From Streptomyces lunaelactis (GTDB lineage Bacteria; Actinomycetota; Actinomycetes; Streptomycetales; Streptomycetaceae): a DNA stretch of 64,000 nt. Positions 7,309 to 15,863 of the stretch are shown piece by piece (position 1 is the first letter of the stretch; the number at the start of each line of letters is the position of its first letter). The DNA is taken from the NCBI RefSeq assembly GCF_003054555.1, contig NZ_CP026304.1, forward strand, positions 1,364,001-1,428,000. The letters are read 5' to 3'. The notes under the pieces were generated by a model, which saw nothing but the letters and a program-made list of their open reading frames with translations, did not search any database and had not been told where the DNA came from. A program made the position numbers and the translations under genes.

Positions 7309-8895
7309 CTACCAGCTGGCCTTCCGGTACAGCTGCCACATCTGCATGAATGTCTGCGGGTTGATCGCGAGTTCGCCGCCGCCGATCTCCTCGCTGGAGG
7401 CGACGTACATCTTGCCCTGCCACAGCGGCAGCAGCCGAAGGTCGTCGACGAGGACCTCCTGTGCCCGCTCGAACTGCTTGGTGACCGCACCGCGGTCGCT
7501 CTCGCGCCGGGACGCGGGCAGCAGCTGGTTGGTGATCTCGGGGCTCTCGTACGGAATGCTGAGCGCGTTGTTCTCGCCGACGAACGGCGCCACAAAGTTG
7601 TCCGGGTCCGGGAAGTCGGGGAACCAGCCGCGTCCGAAGACGGGGTACTCGCCGGCCTTGTAGGCCTCCTGGAAGTCCTTCTCGGACTTGCCCTCCACCG
7701 TGATCTTGAACAGGCCGGAGGCGTCGAGCTGCCGCTTGAGCTCGTCGAACTCGGGCTTGGAGGCGGAGCCGTAACGGTCGGAGGAGTACCCGAACATCAG
7801 CGACACCGGCTTGGTGATCCCGGCGTCCTTGAGGATGTCCCGCGCCTTGTCCACATCCGGCTCGCCGTAGCGGTCGAAGAACTCGGTGGTGTGGCTGGAA
7901 ATACCCTTGGGGACCATGGAGTACAGCGGCTCGGCCGTGCCCTGGTAGACCTTGGCGACCAGCGCGCCGCGGTCGACGACCTGGGCGATCGCACGGCGCA
8001 CGGCGAGCTTGCCCGCCATGGGGTCCTTGGAGTTGAAGACGAGGTAGCGGATGTCGGCGCCGACCGTCTCGACGAGCTGGAGGCCGTCGTACTCCGGCTG
8101 CTTCGACTGGAACTGGACGACCTCCTTCGCGGTCAGACCACGGTAGATCGTGTCGATCTGCTTCTTCTTGAGGGCCTCGACCATCACGTCGGAGTCCTGG
8201 AAGTAGCGGATGGTGACGGCTTCGTTCTTGAGCTTCGCGAACCCAACGTACTTGGAGTTCTTGGTCAGCTCGGCCCGGTCGCCCTTCTTGTACGAACTCA
8301 GGACGTACGGCCCCGAACCGGTCAGTCCGCCGTCCTCGCGGAGCTTGTCCGCCGGGTACTCCTCGGGCGGGACGACGGCCATGGCGGGCGTGGCCAGGAT
8401 GAACGGGAACGTGGCGTCCGGCGTCTTGAGGCTGAACTTCACGATGCGGTCGCCGGCGGTCTCGACCCTGGCGAGAGAACCGAGCAGACCGTTGGGCCCA
8501 CCCTGCGCCTTGATCTTCTGGATCCGCTCGATGGAGTACTTGACCGCCGCGGCGTCGAGCTTGTCGCCGTTGGAGAACGTAAGGCCAGGCTTCAGCTCGC
8601 ACTCGAAGAGCTTGTTGCTGGAGTCGGTGAAGCGGCAGGATTTCGCGGCGTCGGGCTGCGGCGCCGCGCTTCCGGACGGGAAGCTCACCAGCGTCTGGAA
8701 AACGTTACTCAACAGTTCCCATGAGCCGTCCCAGGCTGCGGCCGGATCGAGGGTGGTGGGCTCACTCATCGTACCGACCGTAATCTTCTGCTCACGTTCG
8801 GTGCTGTCACCCGAAAACAGGCTGCATCCGGCCAGCAGAGATATGGACGCTAGGGCTGCAGCGGCCTGCAGACAGGTCCGGTAGAACACGTGCAC
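7309..8895 (-). CDS. ABC-transporter substrate-binding lipoprotein, peptide/nickel type
   Basis: 528 aa. It starts with a lipoprotein signal peptide (lipobox LLAGC near residue 24) and continues as a family 5 solute-binding protein (DppA/OppA-like): TVGTMSEPTTLDPAAAWDG at the mature N-terminus, VRRAIAQVVDR in the middle, and WFPDFPDPDNF near the C-terminus. It should sit on the outer face of the membrane and deliver oligopeptides or similar ligands. No permease or ATPase gene is adjacent, so it is an orphan binding protein. It lies upstream of ung in the same orientation with a 68-bp gap. Confidence 0.9.
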   Translation of the reverse strand: MHVFYRTCLQAAAALASISLLAGCSLFSGDSTEREQKITVGTMSEPTTLDPAAAWDGSWELLSNVFQTLVSFPSGSAAPQPDAAKSCRFTDSSNKLFECELKPGLTFSNGDKLDAAAVKYSIERIQKIKAQGGPNGLLGSLARVETAGDRIVKFSLKTPDATFPFILATPAMAVVPPEEYPADKLREDGGLTGSGPYVLSSYKKGDRAELTKNSKYVGFAKLKNEAVTIRYFQDSDVMVEALKKKQIDTIYRGLTAKEVVQFQSKQPEYDGLQLVETVGADIRYLVFNSKDPMAGKLAVRRAIAQVVDRGALVAKVYQGTAEPLYSMVPKGISSHTTEFFDRYGEPDVDKARDILKDAGITKPVSLMFGYSSDRYGSASKPEFDELKRQLDASGLFKITVEGKSEKDFQEAYKAGEYPVFGRGWFPDFPDPDNFVAPFVGENNALSIPYESPEITNQLLPASRRESDRGAVTKQFERAQEVLVDDLRLLPLWQGKMYVASSEEIGGGELAINPQTFMQMWQLYRKASW

Positions 8896-8933
8896 GCTCC
8901 TCGTTCAGCCATGGGTCGGCCGACCTTACCGCA

Positions 8934-8971
8934 GCGCCCTGCCGGGTGAACCTGATGGCCCGGCAGGGCGC
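8934..8971 (-). terminator. Strong hairpin after the SDR pair
   Basis: A perfect 13-bp stem (GCGCCCTGCCGGG at 8934-8946, complement at 8959-8971) with a 12-nt loop separates the SDR genes from the downstream binding-protein gene. Confidence 0.75.
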
Positions 8972-9006
8972 TTGACTCATTCAGGAACAAACCGGCTCAG
9001 TGCGCC

Positions 9007-9768
9007 TCAGTGGACACCGGCGTTCAGGAAGATACCCCCGTCGACGACGAGTGTCTGCCCTGTGATCCAGTCCGACTGGTCGGAGGTGAGGAACGCGGCG
9101 GCGCCCCCGATGTCCTGCGGCACGCCGAGCCGGCCGAGCGGGTAGGCCGCGGCGGCCTCCGCCTCGCGGCCCTCGTAGAGCGCCTGGGCGAACTTGGTCT
9201 TGATCACCGCGGGGGCGATCGCGTTGACCCGTACGCCCGGGGCGAACTCGTGGGCGAGCTGCAGAGTCAGATTGACCATGGCCGCCTTGCTCATTCCGTA
9301 CGCGCCGATGAAGGGCGAGGCGGAGATGCCGGCGACCGAGGCGATGTTCACGATCGCGCCGCCGTTCTCCTTCTGCCAGGCCTTCCAGGTCTGCTGCGCG
9401 AAGCCGAGCGCCGAGACGACATTGGTTTCGTATACCTTGCGTGCCACGTTCAGGTCGAGCTCGGCCATCGGGCCGAAGACCGGATTCGTACCGGCGTTGT
9501 TGACCAGGAAGTCGACGCGGCCGAACGCCTCCATGACACGCTCGACGGCGTGCGCCTGGTGGGCCTCGTCGTGGGCCTTGCCCGCGACACCGATCACCCG
9601 GTCGGCGCCGAGCCGCTCCACGGCCTCCTTGAGGGCGTCCTCACCGCGACCGGTGATGCACACCCGGTCGCCGCGGGCGACGAGCGCCTCGGCGACGCCG
9701 TAACCGATACCGCGGCTCGCGCCCGTGACCAGCGCGACCTTGCCGCTGTCCTGTACTTCTGCGCTCAT
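9007..9768 (-). CDS. SDR-family oxidoreductase
   Basis: 253 aa. Classical short-chain dehydrogenase: cofactor motif TGASRGIG (residues 15-22), NNAG (about 90), an active-site serine in NIASVAGIS and the catalytic YGMSK (about 157). It reduces or oxidises a ketone/alcohol with NAD(P). It lies 17 bp downstream of a second SDR gene and is almost certainly co-transcribed with it. A long terminator follows. The paired arrangement suggests two steps on acyl or ketone intermediates, but the substrate is unknown. Confidence 0.9.
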   Translation of the reverse strand: MSAEVQDSGKVALVTGASRGIGYGVAEALVARGDRVCITGRGEDALKEAVERLGADRVIGVAGKAHDEAHQAHAVERVMEAFGRVDFLVNNAGTNPVFGPMAELDLNVARKVYETNVVSALGFAQQTWKAWQKENGGAIVNIASVAGISASPFIGAYGMSKAAMVNLTLQLAHEFAPGVRVNAIAPAVIKTKFAQALYEGREAEAAAAYPLGRLGVPQDIGGAAAFLTSDQSDWITGQTLVVDGGIFLNAGVH

Positions 9769-9785
9769 GTCCGTCGTCTCCCGAT

Positions 9786-10547
9786 TCAGTTGAGGGGTCC
9801 GCCGGCCACGTACATGACCTGGCCCGAGACAAAGCCGGCGTCGTCGCCCGTGAAGAAGGCAATGGCGTTGGCGATGTCCTCGGGGTGTCCGACGCGCTGG
9901 ACCGGGATCTGGGTGGCGGCGGCGGCCTGGAAGTCCTCGAAGCCCATACCGACGCGGGCGGCCGTCTGGGCCGTCATCTCGGTGACGATGAAGCCGGGCG
10001 CGACGGCGTTGGCGGTGATGCCGAACTTACCGAGCTCCTTGGCCAGCGTCTTGGTGAAGCCCTGCAGTCCGGCCTTGACGGCGGAGTAGTTGGCCTGACC
10101 GCGGTTGCCGAGCGCCGAGCTGGACGAGAGCGAGACGATACGGCCGAATCCGGCGTCCACCATGTGCTTCTGGCAGGCCTTGGCCATCAGGAACGCGCCC
10201 TTGAGGTGCACGTTCACCACGGTGTCCCAGTCGGACTCGCTCATCTTGAACAGCAGGTTGTCGCGGAGCACGCCCGCGTTGTTGACGAGGATCGTCGGCG
10301 CGCCGAGCTCGGCGGCGACGCGCGCCACGGCGGCCTCCACCTGGGCGCTGTCGGACACGTCGCAGCCGACCGCGAGGGCCTTGCCGCCGGCCGCCGTGAT
10401 CTTCTCGACGGTGTCCTTGCTGTGGGCCTCGTCGAGGTCGAGCACGGCTACGGCGCGGCCCTCCGCTGCCAGTCGTACCGCGGTGGCGGCGCCAATGCCG
10501 CGCGCCGCCCCGGTCACGATGGCAACGCGCTGCTCGGTGGTGGACAT
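9786..10547 (-). CDS. fabG: 3-oxoacyl-ACP reductase-like SDR (FabG family)
   Basis: 253 aa. Cofactor motif TGAARGIG, NNAG, a serine-rich SLSSSSALG catalytic loop and YSAVKAG. The C-terminal GFIVTEMTAQTAARVG and the final VSGQVMYVAGG are typical of FabG-type reductases that reduce 3-ketoacyl thioesters. Since Streptomyces has a separate housekeeping fabG in the fatty-acid locus, this is probably a paralogue for a secondary pathway. It is the first gene of a two-SDR operon and has a TetR-type inverted repeat upstream (10597-10610). Confidence 0.85.
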   Translation of the reverse strand: MSTTEQRVAIVTGAARGIGAATAVRLAAEGRAVAVLDLDEAHSKDTVEKITAAGGKALAVGCDVSDSAQVEAAVARVAAELGAPTILVNNAGVLRDNLLFKMSESDWDTVVNVHLKGAFLMAKACQKHMVDAGFGRIVSLSSSSALGNRGQANYSAVKAGLQGFTKTLAKELGKFGITANAVAPGFIVTEMTAQTAARVGMGFEDFQAAAATQIPVQRVGHPEDIANAIAFFTGDDAGFVSGQVMYVAGGPLN

Positions 10548-10596
10548 GCTGGTTCTCCTCGCCCTTGGATGCGGCTCACCCGGTACGTCCCGCGTA

Positions 10597-10610
10597 TGAG
10601 CGACCGCTTA
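10597..10610. promoter_or_regulatory. Candidate TetR-type operator upstream of the SDR operon
   Basis: TGAGCGACCGCTTA is a near-perfect dyad centred on AGCG..CGCT, 50 bp upstream of the fabG-like start. Such sites are common for TetR regulators of acyl-CoA and fatty-acid genes. No TetR gene is adjacent, so the regulator is unknown. Confidence 0.4.
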
Positions 10611-10682
10611 GTACCTTCAGCAGACGAGACGCTAGAAGGCCTGGCACCCGGTGTCAACGGCCACCTGAGTGCCTCCGGCCAC

Positions 10683-11066
10683 TCAGCGCACCAGCAGGGC
10701 GAGCAAGCGCTCGACTTCGGCCGCCGGATCGGCGGTCAGTCCGGTGTGGACCGGCCCCGGCTGCACGACGGTGGAGCGCGGCGCGATCAGCCAGCGGAAG
10801 CGCCGTCCCGGCTCGTCGCCCGAGGCCTGGCCCGCGTCGTCGCCGCCGCGGCAGACGCCCTCGACGGCATGGAGCGCGGCACGGACACCCCTGACATCGG
10901 CGGCGGGGTCCAGCGCCTTGAGTTTCACCTCGTCCAGATACGTACGGGCGGCGACGAAGGACTTGGCGCGGCAGTAGACCACCACACCCGCGTTGAAGCA
11001 CTCGCCGCGCTCGACCCGCGGCACCACGCGCAGCAGCGCGTACTCGAAGACATCGCGCCTGCTCAC
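10683..11066 (-). CDS. DUF3037-family protein
   Basis: 127 aa from the GTG at 11066, which overlaps the stop codon of the HipA-like kinase as GTGA and has AAGGAGGG just upstream. The start is MSRRDVFEYALLRVVPRVERG followed by a FNAGVVVYCR strand, the hallmark of DUF3037. The function is unknown. The overlap implies translational coupling with the kinase and suggests the two proteins act together. No catalytic motif or signal peptide is seen. Confidence 0.85.
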   Translation of the reverse strand: MSRRDVFEYALLRVVPRVERGECFNAGVVVYCRAKSFVAARTYLDEVKLKALDPAADVRGVRAALHAVEGVCRGGDDAGQASGDEPGRRFRWLIAPRSTVVQPGPVHTGLTADPAAEVERLLALLVR

Positions 11067-11890
11067 TTCTCGCCCTCCTTGTGCGGCCAGGGGCCGGTCA
11101 GCCAGCCGGGTGCCCGGGAGGGTCTGCCCTTGCTCGGCGGGCCGAGGGTGATCCGCTCGTGGATCGTCGCGGCGCGCGGCAGCAGTGCTTCGACATAGGC
11201 GCGGCGCAGCGCGTCCGTCGTCTCGAAGCCGGGCTCGTCGACCAGCCACTCGGCGGGGACGTCGGCGGCGACCTCGGTCAGCAGCGCCTCGGTGACGAGC
11301 GGGGCGAGCTCGGCCGCGGCCGACGCGATGTCGGGGCCGAAGGGGGCGAGTGCGTGGTCCGAGGCGTCGTACGGCCTGGCGGCGGAGGCCTGGGCGCCCG
11401 GCCAGTTGTGATGCCAGATCATGGTGGCCCCGTGGTCGATGAGCCACAGCTCCCCGTGCCACACCAGCATGTTGGGGTTGCGCCAGGAACGGTCGACGTT
11501 GTTGATCAGCGCGTCGAACCAGACGACCCGGCCGGCCTCCGCCGCGTCCACCTCGTAGGCGAGCGGATCGAAGCCCAGCGACCCGGGCAGGAAGTCCATC
11601 CCGAGGTTCAGGCCGCCGCTCGCCTTGAGCAGCTCCTGCACCTCCTGGTCCGGCTCGGAGAGCCCGATCACCGGGTCGAGCTGGATGGTGACCAGTTCGG
11701 GAACGCGCAGTCCCAGCCGCCGGCCGAGCTCCCCGCAGATGACTTCGGCGACCAGCGTCTTGCGGCCCTGCCCCGCACCGGTGAACTTCATGACGTACGT
11801 ACCGAGATCGTCGGCCTCGACGATGCCCGGGAGCGAGCCGCCCTCACGCAAGGGCGTGACATAGCGGGTCGCTGTGACTTCGGTGAGCAT
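11063..11890 (-). CDS. HipA-like kinase (HipA_2 family)
   Basis: 275 aa. It has a nucleotide-binding lysine strand (YVMKFTGAGQG), a catalytic loop NNVDRSWRNPN and a metal-binding LIDHGAT that resemble the HipA/PI3K-like kinase fold. It lacks the N-terminal subdomain of classical HipA, so it belongs to the shorter HipA_2 group of unknown substrate. Its 3' end overlaps the DUF3037 gene by 4 bp. No HipB-type antitoxin is nearby, so toxin function should not be assumed. Divergent from the Rieske gene. Confidence 0.85.
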   Translation of the reverse strand: MLTEVTATRYVTPLREGGSLPGIVEADDLGTYVMKFTGAGQGRKTLVAEVICGELGRRLGLRVPELVTIQLDPVIGLSEPDQEVQELLKASGGLNLGMDFLPGSLGFDPLAYEVDAAEAGRVVWFDALINNVDRSWRNPNMLVWHGELWLIDHGATMIWHHNWPGAQASAARPYDASDHALAPFGPDIASAAAELAPLVTEALLTEVAADVPAEWLVDEPGFETTDALRRAYVEALLPRAATIHERITLGPPSKGRPSRAPGWLTGPWPHKEGEK

Positions 11891-12087
11891 CGCACCAGGC
11901 TACTTGGGCATTTGTGCGGGCTCGATCACTTATTGACCTGCCGGTCGAAGCCATGAGCGGACACCTGTTCTGCGGCTCGAGGTTGACTTGATGAGAAAAC
12001 GTTGAGGATGTGAACATCCCGCCTCCGGACCACGTACAACATTCAAGAACCGTCCGGCGAAGGGCCGGGCATGGAGAGGGAGCCATC

Positions 12088-12537
12088 ATGACCGGATCGC
12101 AGGGGCCCGCGCGGACTGTCGCCCGCCGCACCGTCGTCGCCGCGGTGGGCGGAGCCGGTCTCGCTGTCGCACTGACCGCGTGCGGCGGCTCGGACGACGG
12201 CGGGCAGACCGTGAGTGAGAAGCCGGCGGGCGGCGAAGCGGGCGGCGGTGCCGCGGGCAAGGTACTCGCCAAGACCGCGGACATCCCCGAGGGCGGTGGC
12301 AAGGTCATCGGCGATGTGGTGGTCACCCAGCCGAAGGCCGGCGAGTTCAAGGCGTTCTCGTCCAAGTGCACCCATCAGGGCTGTGCGGTGAAGGACGTCT
12401 CCGCCGGCGTCATCCACTGCCCGTGTCACGGGAGCCAGTTCGACGCGACGGACGGCAGCGTCAAGGCCGGGCCGGCCACCACACCGCTGCCCAGCGCGTC
12501 GATCACCGTCGTCGGGGACTCGATCAACCTCGCGTGA
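12088..12537 (+). CDS. Rieske [2Fe-2S] lipoprotein
   Basis: 149 aa from the ATG at 12088, preceded by a GAGAGGGAG ribosome site; the longer frame upstream is not supported. The N-terminus has twin arginines (ARRTVVAAVGG) and a lipobox (ALTAC), so it is likely exported by Tat and lipid-anchored. The C-terminal half is a Rieske domain with CTHQGC and CPCHGSQFD, all four cluster ligands intact. It probably transfers electrons outside the membrane; the partner is not visible. Its stop overlaps the convergent gene by 14 bp. Confidence 0.9.
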   Translation: MTGSQGPARTVARRTVVAAVGGAGLAVALTACGGSDDGGQTVSEKPAGGEAGGGAAGKVLAKTADIPEGGGKVIGDVVVTQPKAGEFKAFSSKCTHQGCAVKDVSAGVIHCPCHGSQFDATDGSVKAGPATTPLPSASITVVGDSINLA

Positions 12538-13174
12538 CGCGGCGCTGCCGTTTCCAGCAGGCGAGCACCTCGTCGGTGGTGGTGATCGTGGCGACCAGCG
12601 CGAGCGTGTTGCGGATCATCACGGGGGTGTAGTCGGAGGGCACCCCCGCGATGGCATCGCCGGGAACGACCGCCGTATAGCCGAGGTTGACGGCGTCGAA
12701 GACCGCGTTGGGGATGGCGATGTTCGCCGAGACACCGGCGATGAGCAGGGACCGGCAGCCGAGGTTGCGCAGCAGGGCGTCGACGTCGGTGCCGGCGATG
12801 GGTGACAGGCCGTGCAGTCTCCGTACGACGAGATCCTCGTCAGCGACCTCTATCGGCGGTGCGATCAGGACGGCGGTCGTACCGGAGTGCTGCTGTACGG
12901 GCAGTCGCCCGGCCGCCCGGAACAGCCGGGCGTTGTGGTTGGCGCCGCGCCCGTCGGGGCGACGCTCGGCGACCGCGTGGAGCACTTGTACGCCCGCTTC
13001 GTGAGCTCCCGCGACCAGGCGCGCGACATTGAGCAGAGCGCCCGACGACCGGGCCTCGGCGGCCAGTTCGGGCAGGGCACTGTCCTTGCCGACGACACCC
13101 TGCTGGCACTCGACGGTGAGCAGAGCTGTACGGGTCGGCTCGAGCTGCTCCGCGAGCTGTTCGAAGGACGGCAC
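12524..13174 (-). CDS. Isochorismatase-fold protein lacking the catalytic triad
   Basis: 216 aa. The fold is that of isochorismatase/cysteine hydrolases (TALLTVECQQGVVG, then VVRRLHGLSPIAGTDVDALL, then LLIAGVSANIAIPNAVFDA). The three catalytic residues are not where expected. Asp in the first strand is Glu, the Lys before S-x-F is Arg, and the nucleophilic Cys after G-V-x-x-x is Ala/Ile. It may be a regulatory or binding protein or use another chemistry. It converges with the Rieske gene. Confidence is high for fold, low for activity. Confidence 0.85.
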   Translation of the reverse strand: MPSFEQLAEQLEPTRTALLTVECQQGVVGKDSALPELAAEARSSGALLNVARLVAGAHEAGVQVLHAVAERRPDGRGANHNARLFRAAGRLPVQQHSGTTAVLIAPPIEVADEDLVVRRLHGLSPIAGTDVDALLRNLGCRSLLIAGVSANIAIPNAVFDAVNLGYTAVVPGDAIAGVPSDYTPVMIRNTLALVATITTTDEVLACWKRQRRVTRG

Positions 13175-13198
13175 AGTTCCCCCTCATGCCATTGGGGC

Positions 13199-13267
13199 CG
13201 GGACCGGACTGGACTGGGACCGGGACTGGACTGGACTGGACTGGACTGGGACTGGGACTGGACTGGG
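13199..13267. repeat. GGACT-rich short tandem repeat
   Basis: About ten near-perfect copies of the pentamer GGACT (variants GGGACC, GGGACT) fill this stretch in the gap between two divergent genes. No coding function is seen. The number of copies is likely to vary between strains. Confidence 0.85.
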
Positions 13268-13353
13268 CGCGCGACAGTAACCGCCATTGCGTGATGAAGG
13301 AAGACCCCTCATGATTTCAGACACATAGTCAGCTACGAGGAGGGGGACCGCAC

Positions 13354-13821
13354 ATGGCCGGCACACAGCGCCGGGGCCGTCGCATCATGATGACGCCCGG
13401 CGAGCTGGACGAGTTCCTGGCCGAGCAGCGCACCTGCCGGGTGGCCACCGTCTCGGCCGACGGCCGCCCGCACGTCAGCGCCCTGTGGTTCGCCTGGGAC
13501 GGGACCTCGCTGTGGCTGTACTCCATCACGCGCAGCCGCCGCTGGGCCGAGCTGCGGCACGATCCGCGGCTCGCCGTGGTGGTCGACGACGGCGAGGAGT
13601 ACGGCGAGCTGCGCGGCGTGGAGCTCTCCGGCACCGCCGTCTTCGTCGGCGAGGCCCCGCGCACGGGCGGGCCGAACCCCGAACTGGACGTGCCGGAAGG
13701 GCTGTTCGCCCGTAAGAACTTCGGCCTGGACGAGATGCCGCACGACGGCCGGCACGCCTGGCTGCGGCTGACGCCCGACACGATCGCTTCCTGGGACTTC
13801 AGAAAGCTGTCAGCCCTCTGA
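13354..13821 (+). CDS. Pyridoxamine 5'-phosphate oxidase-like (split-barrel flavin) protein
   Basis: 155 aa, ATG at 13354 with GAGGAGGGGGACC upstream. The sequence (LAEQRTCRVATVSADGRPHV, ALWFAWDGTSLWLY, SRRWAELRHDPRLAVVV) is the PNPOx-like split barrel that binds FMN or F420, found in actinobacterial F420H2-dependent reductases and heme oxygenase-like proteins. The exact cofactor and substrate are unknown. The A/T-richer repeat at 13199-13267 lies upstream. It is convergent with the LysR gene. Confidence 0.85.
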   Translation: MAGTQRRGRRIMMTPGELDEFLAEQRTCRVATVSADGRPHVSALWFAWDGTSLWLYSITRSRRWAELRHDPRLAVVVDDGEEYGELRGVELSGTAVFVGEAPRTGGPNPELDVPEGLFARKNFGLDEMPHDGRHAWLRLTPDTIASWDFRKLSAL

Positions 13822-13848
13822 CCCGCGAGATCCCTCGTACCAGCTCGA

Positions 13849-14802
13849 TCAGTCCGACCCGCGAGCCTCTTCCGACCCGCGAGTCTCTTCCGCCCCGTGA
13901 GCCTCTTCAGCTCCGGCGGCCTCGCGCAGCGCCTCGACCGCCGCTCGGATCGACGGGCGGCGGTCCGCGTCGGTCCGCCACACCGCGTACACATGCCGGC
14001 GCATCCGCTGCCGTACGGGGACGAGTGCGACGCCCTCGGGAACGTGTCCCCGCCCCAGAGGCGGCGCGATGCAGACCCCGAGCCCGGCGGCGATGAGCGC
14101 CAGCTGCGTGTGGTGCTCCTCCGCCATGTGCGCGATCCGCGGCTCGAAGCCCTTGGAGCGAAGCGTGAACATCAGCCACTCGTAACAGAATTCACCTCGC
14201 GGCCAGGACACCCAGTCGTCATCGGCGAACTCCTCGAGATCCACCTCCGCCCGCCCCGCCAGCGGATGGTCCGCGGGCATGGCGAGATCGGGAATGTCGT
14301 CGAGCAGATGGGCCTGCGCGAGCCCGCCCGGCACGGGCAGCCGCTTGTTGCTCCAGTCGAGCACGACCGCCAGGTCGAGGTCGCCCCTGACCACCTCCCT
14401 GATCGCCCGCTCGGGCTCCAGTTCACGTGAGCGGACCCGCAGTTCGGGATGGGCCTTGCGCAGGGAGGTCATCGCCACGGGGAAGAGCCCGCGGGCGGCT
14501 GTCGGAAAAGCTCCCACCCTCACCTCACCGACCACCTCGCCCCGCTGCGCCTCGATGTCGGACTGGGCCAGCTCGACCTGCGAGAGGATGCGTGCCGCGT
14601 GGTCGGCCAGCAGGCGGCCGGCGTCGGTGAGCCGGACCCCGCGCCCGTTCTTGGCCAGCAGCTGCTGGCCCACCTCCCGCTCGAGCTTGGCCATCTGCTG
14701 GGAGACCGCCGAGGTGGTCACATGCAGCCCGTCGGCCGCTCCGCTCACCGAGCCGTGGCGGGCCAGGGCATCCAGGGTGCGCAGACGCTCCAGATTCAAC
14801 AT
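13849..14802 (-). CDS. LysR-family transcriptional regulator
   Basis: 317 aa from the ATG at 14802 (MLNLERLRTLDALARHGSVS); the open frame begins nine codons earlier. The N-terminus is the helix-turn-helix (SGAADGLHVTTSAVSQQMAKLE) and the rest is the co-inducer domain. The C-terminus ends in an acidic tail with short repeats (GAEEAHGAEETRGSEEARGSD), encoded by an imperfect 18-bp tandem repeat. Divergent from an EamA transporter gene, so it probably controls that gene and itself. Confidence 0.9.
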   Translation of the reverse strand: MLNLERLRTLDALARHGSVSGAADGLHVTTSAVSQQMAKLEREVGQQLLAKNGRGVRLTDAGRLLADHAARILSQVELAQSDIEAQRGEVVGEVRVGAFPTAARGLFPVAMTSLRKAHPELRVRSRELEPERAIREVVRGDLDLAVVLDWSNKRLPVPGGLAQAHLLDDIPDLAMPADHPLAGRAEVDLEEFADDDWVSWPRGEFCYEWLMFTLRSKGFEPRIAHMAEEHHTQLALIAAGLGVCIAPPLGRGHVPEGVALVPVRQRMRRHVYAVWRTDADRRPSIRAAVEALREAAGAEEAHGAEETRGSEEARGSD

Positions 14803-14826
14803 GTAAGCGATACTACGCGAAGGGCT

Positions 14827-14843
14827 CAAACAATTCTCGCTTG
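14827..14843. promoter_or_regulatory. Possible LysR binding site
   Basis: The imperfect dyad CAAAC-N7-GCTTG lies in the divergent gap between the LysR and EamA genes. Position fits a LysR site; the match is weak. Confidence 0.3.
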
Positions 14844-14876
14844 TCCTACGAGGTCCAAGCCGCGATCGTAGGTCGC

Positions 14877-15863
14877 ATGAGCACCGCCCTTCCCTCCCGG
14901 ACCTCGCAGGCTCCTACCCGCGCCCCCGTCGATCCCGTACGCGGCCGACGCACCATCGACTGGCGCATCCGGTTCGCGGTGCTCTGCTCGGTCTGGGGCT
15001 TCAGCTTCCTTCTCATCAAGGTCGGCACCGGGGCGTACGCGCCCTTCCAGGTCACCTTCGGCCGGCTCTTCTTCGGTACGGCGGTGCTGGCCGTCGCCAT
15101 GATGGTGCGCCGGGAACGGCTGCCGCGCGGGGTGCGCACCTGGGGGCATCTCGCCGTCGCGGCCTTCCTGCTCAACGCCCTGCCGTTCTCGCTCTTCGCC
15201 TACTCCGAGCTGACGATCCCCTCGACCCTGGCGGGCATCTGCAACGCCACTTCGCCGCTGTGGGGCATGGTGCTCTCGCTGGTCGCGCTCTCCGAGGACC
15301 GGCCCACCCGCCGCCGGGTCGCCGGTCTGGGCATCGGCTTCCTGGGCGTGCTGACCGTGCTCGGTGCCTGGCAGGGCTTCTCGGGGCTCGACTTCCGCGG
15401 TACGGCGATGGCGCTGCTCGCCTCGCTGAGCTACCCCATCGGCTGGATCTACGTCCGCCGCACCTTGGCCGGCAGCAGCAACTCCCATCTGTCCCTGACC
15501 GGTGCCCAGTTGTTCCTCGCGACCGTTCAACTCGCTCTGGTCACACCTCTGTTCACCTCAATGCCGACGTCCTTCCCGGTCGTCCCGCTGCTCGCGGTGC
15601 TCGCGCTCGGCACCCTGGGGACGGGATTCGCGCTGCTCCTGCAGTACGGGCTGGTCGCCGAGGTCGGCCCGACGACCGGGCAGATGGTCACGTACTTCAT
15701 CCCGGTCATCGCCACGGCGGCGGGCGTCGCGGTCCTGGGTGAACAGCTCAGCTGGAACACTCCGGTCGGCGCGCTGATCGTCCTGGCGGGCGCGGCGCTC
15801 ACCCAGAGCAGGCCGAAGAGACCCGTTCCCCGCGACCCGGTGGCCCCTGCCGCTCAGCCGTAA
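14877..15863 (+). CDS. EamA-family transporter (DMT superfamily)
   Basis: 328 aa from the ATG at 14877. Ten hydrophobic segments in two EamA repeats (first FAVLCSVWGFSFLLIKVG, second ending LGEQLSWNTPVGALIVLAGAALT). Inner-membrane exporter of small metabolites. Divergent from LysR, which is a common regulator-exporter pairing. The stop overlaps the convergent MocR gene by 10 bp. Confidence 0.9.
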   Translation: MSTALPSRTSQAPTRAPVDPVRGRRTIDWRIRFAVLCSVWGFSFLLIKVGTGAYAPFQVTFGRLFFGTAVLAVAMMVRRERLPRGVRTWGHLAVAAFLLNALPFSLFAYSELTIPSTLAGICNATSPLWGMVLSLVALSEDRPTRRRVAGLGIGFLGVLTVLGAWQGFSGLDFRGTAMALLASLSYPIGWIYVRRTLAGSSNSHLSLTGAQLFLATVQLALVTPLFTSMPTSFPVVPLLAVLALGTLGTGFALLLQYGLVAEVGPTTGQMVTYFIPVIATAAGVAVLGEQLSWNTPVGALIVLAGAALTQSRPKRPVPRDPVAPAAQP

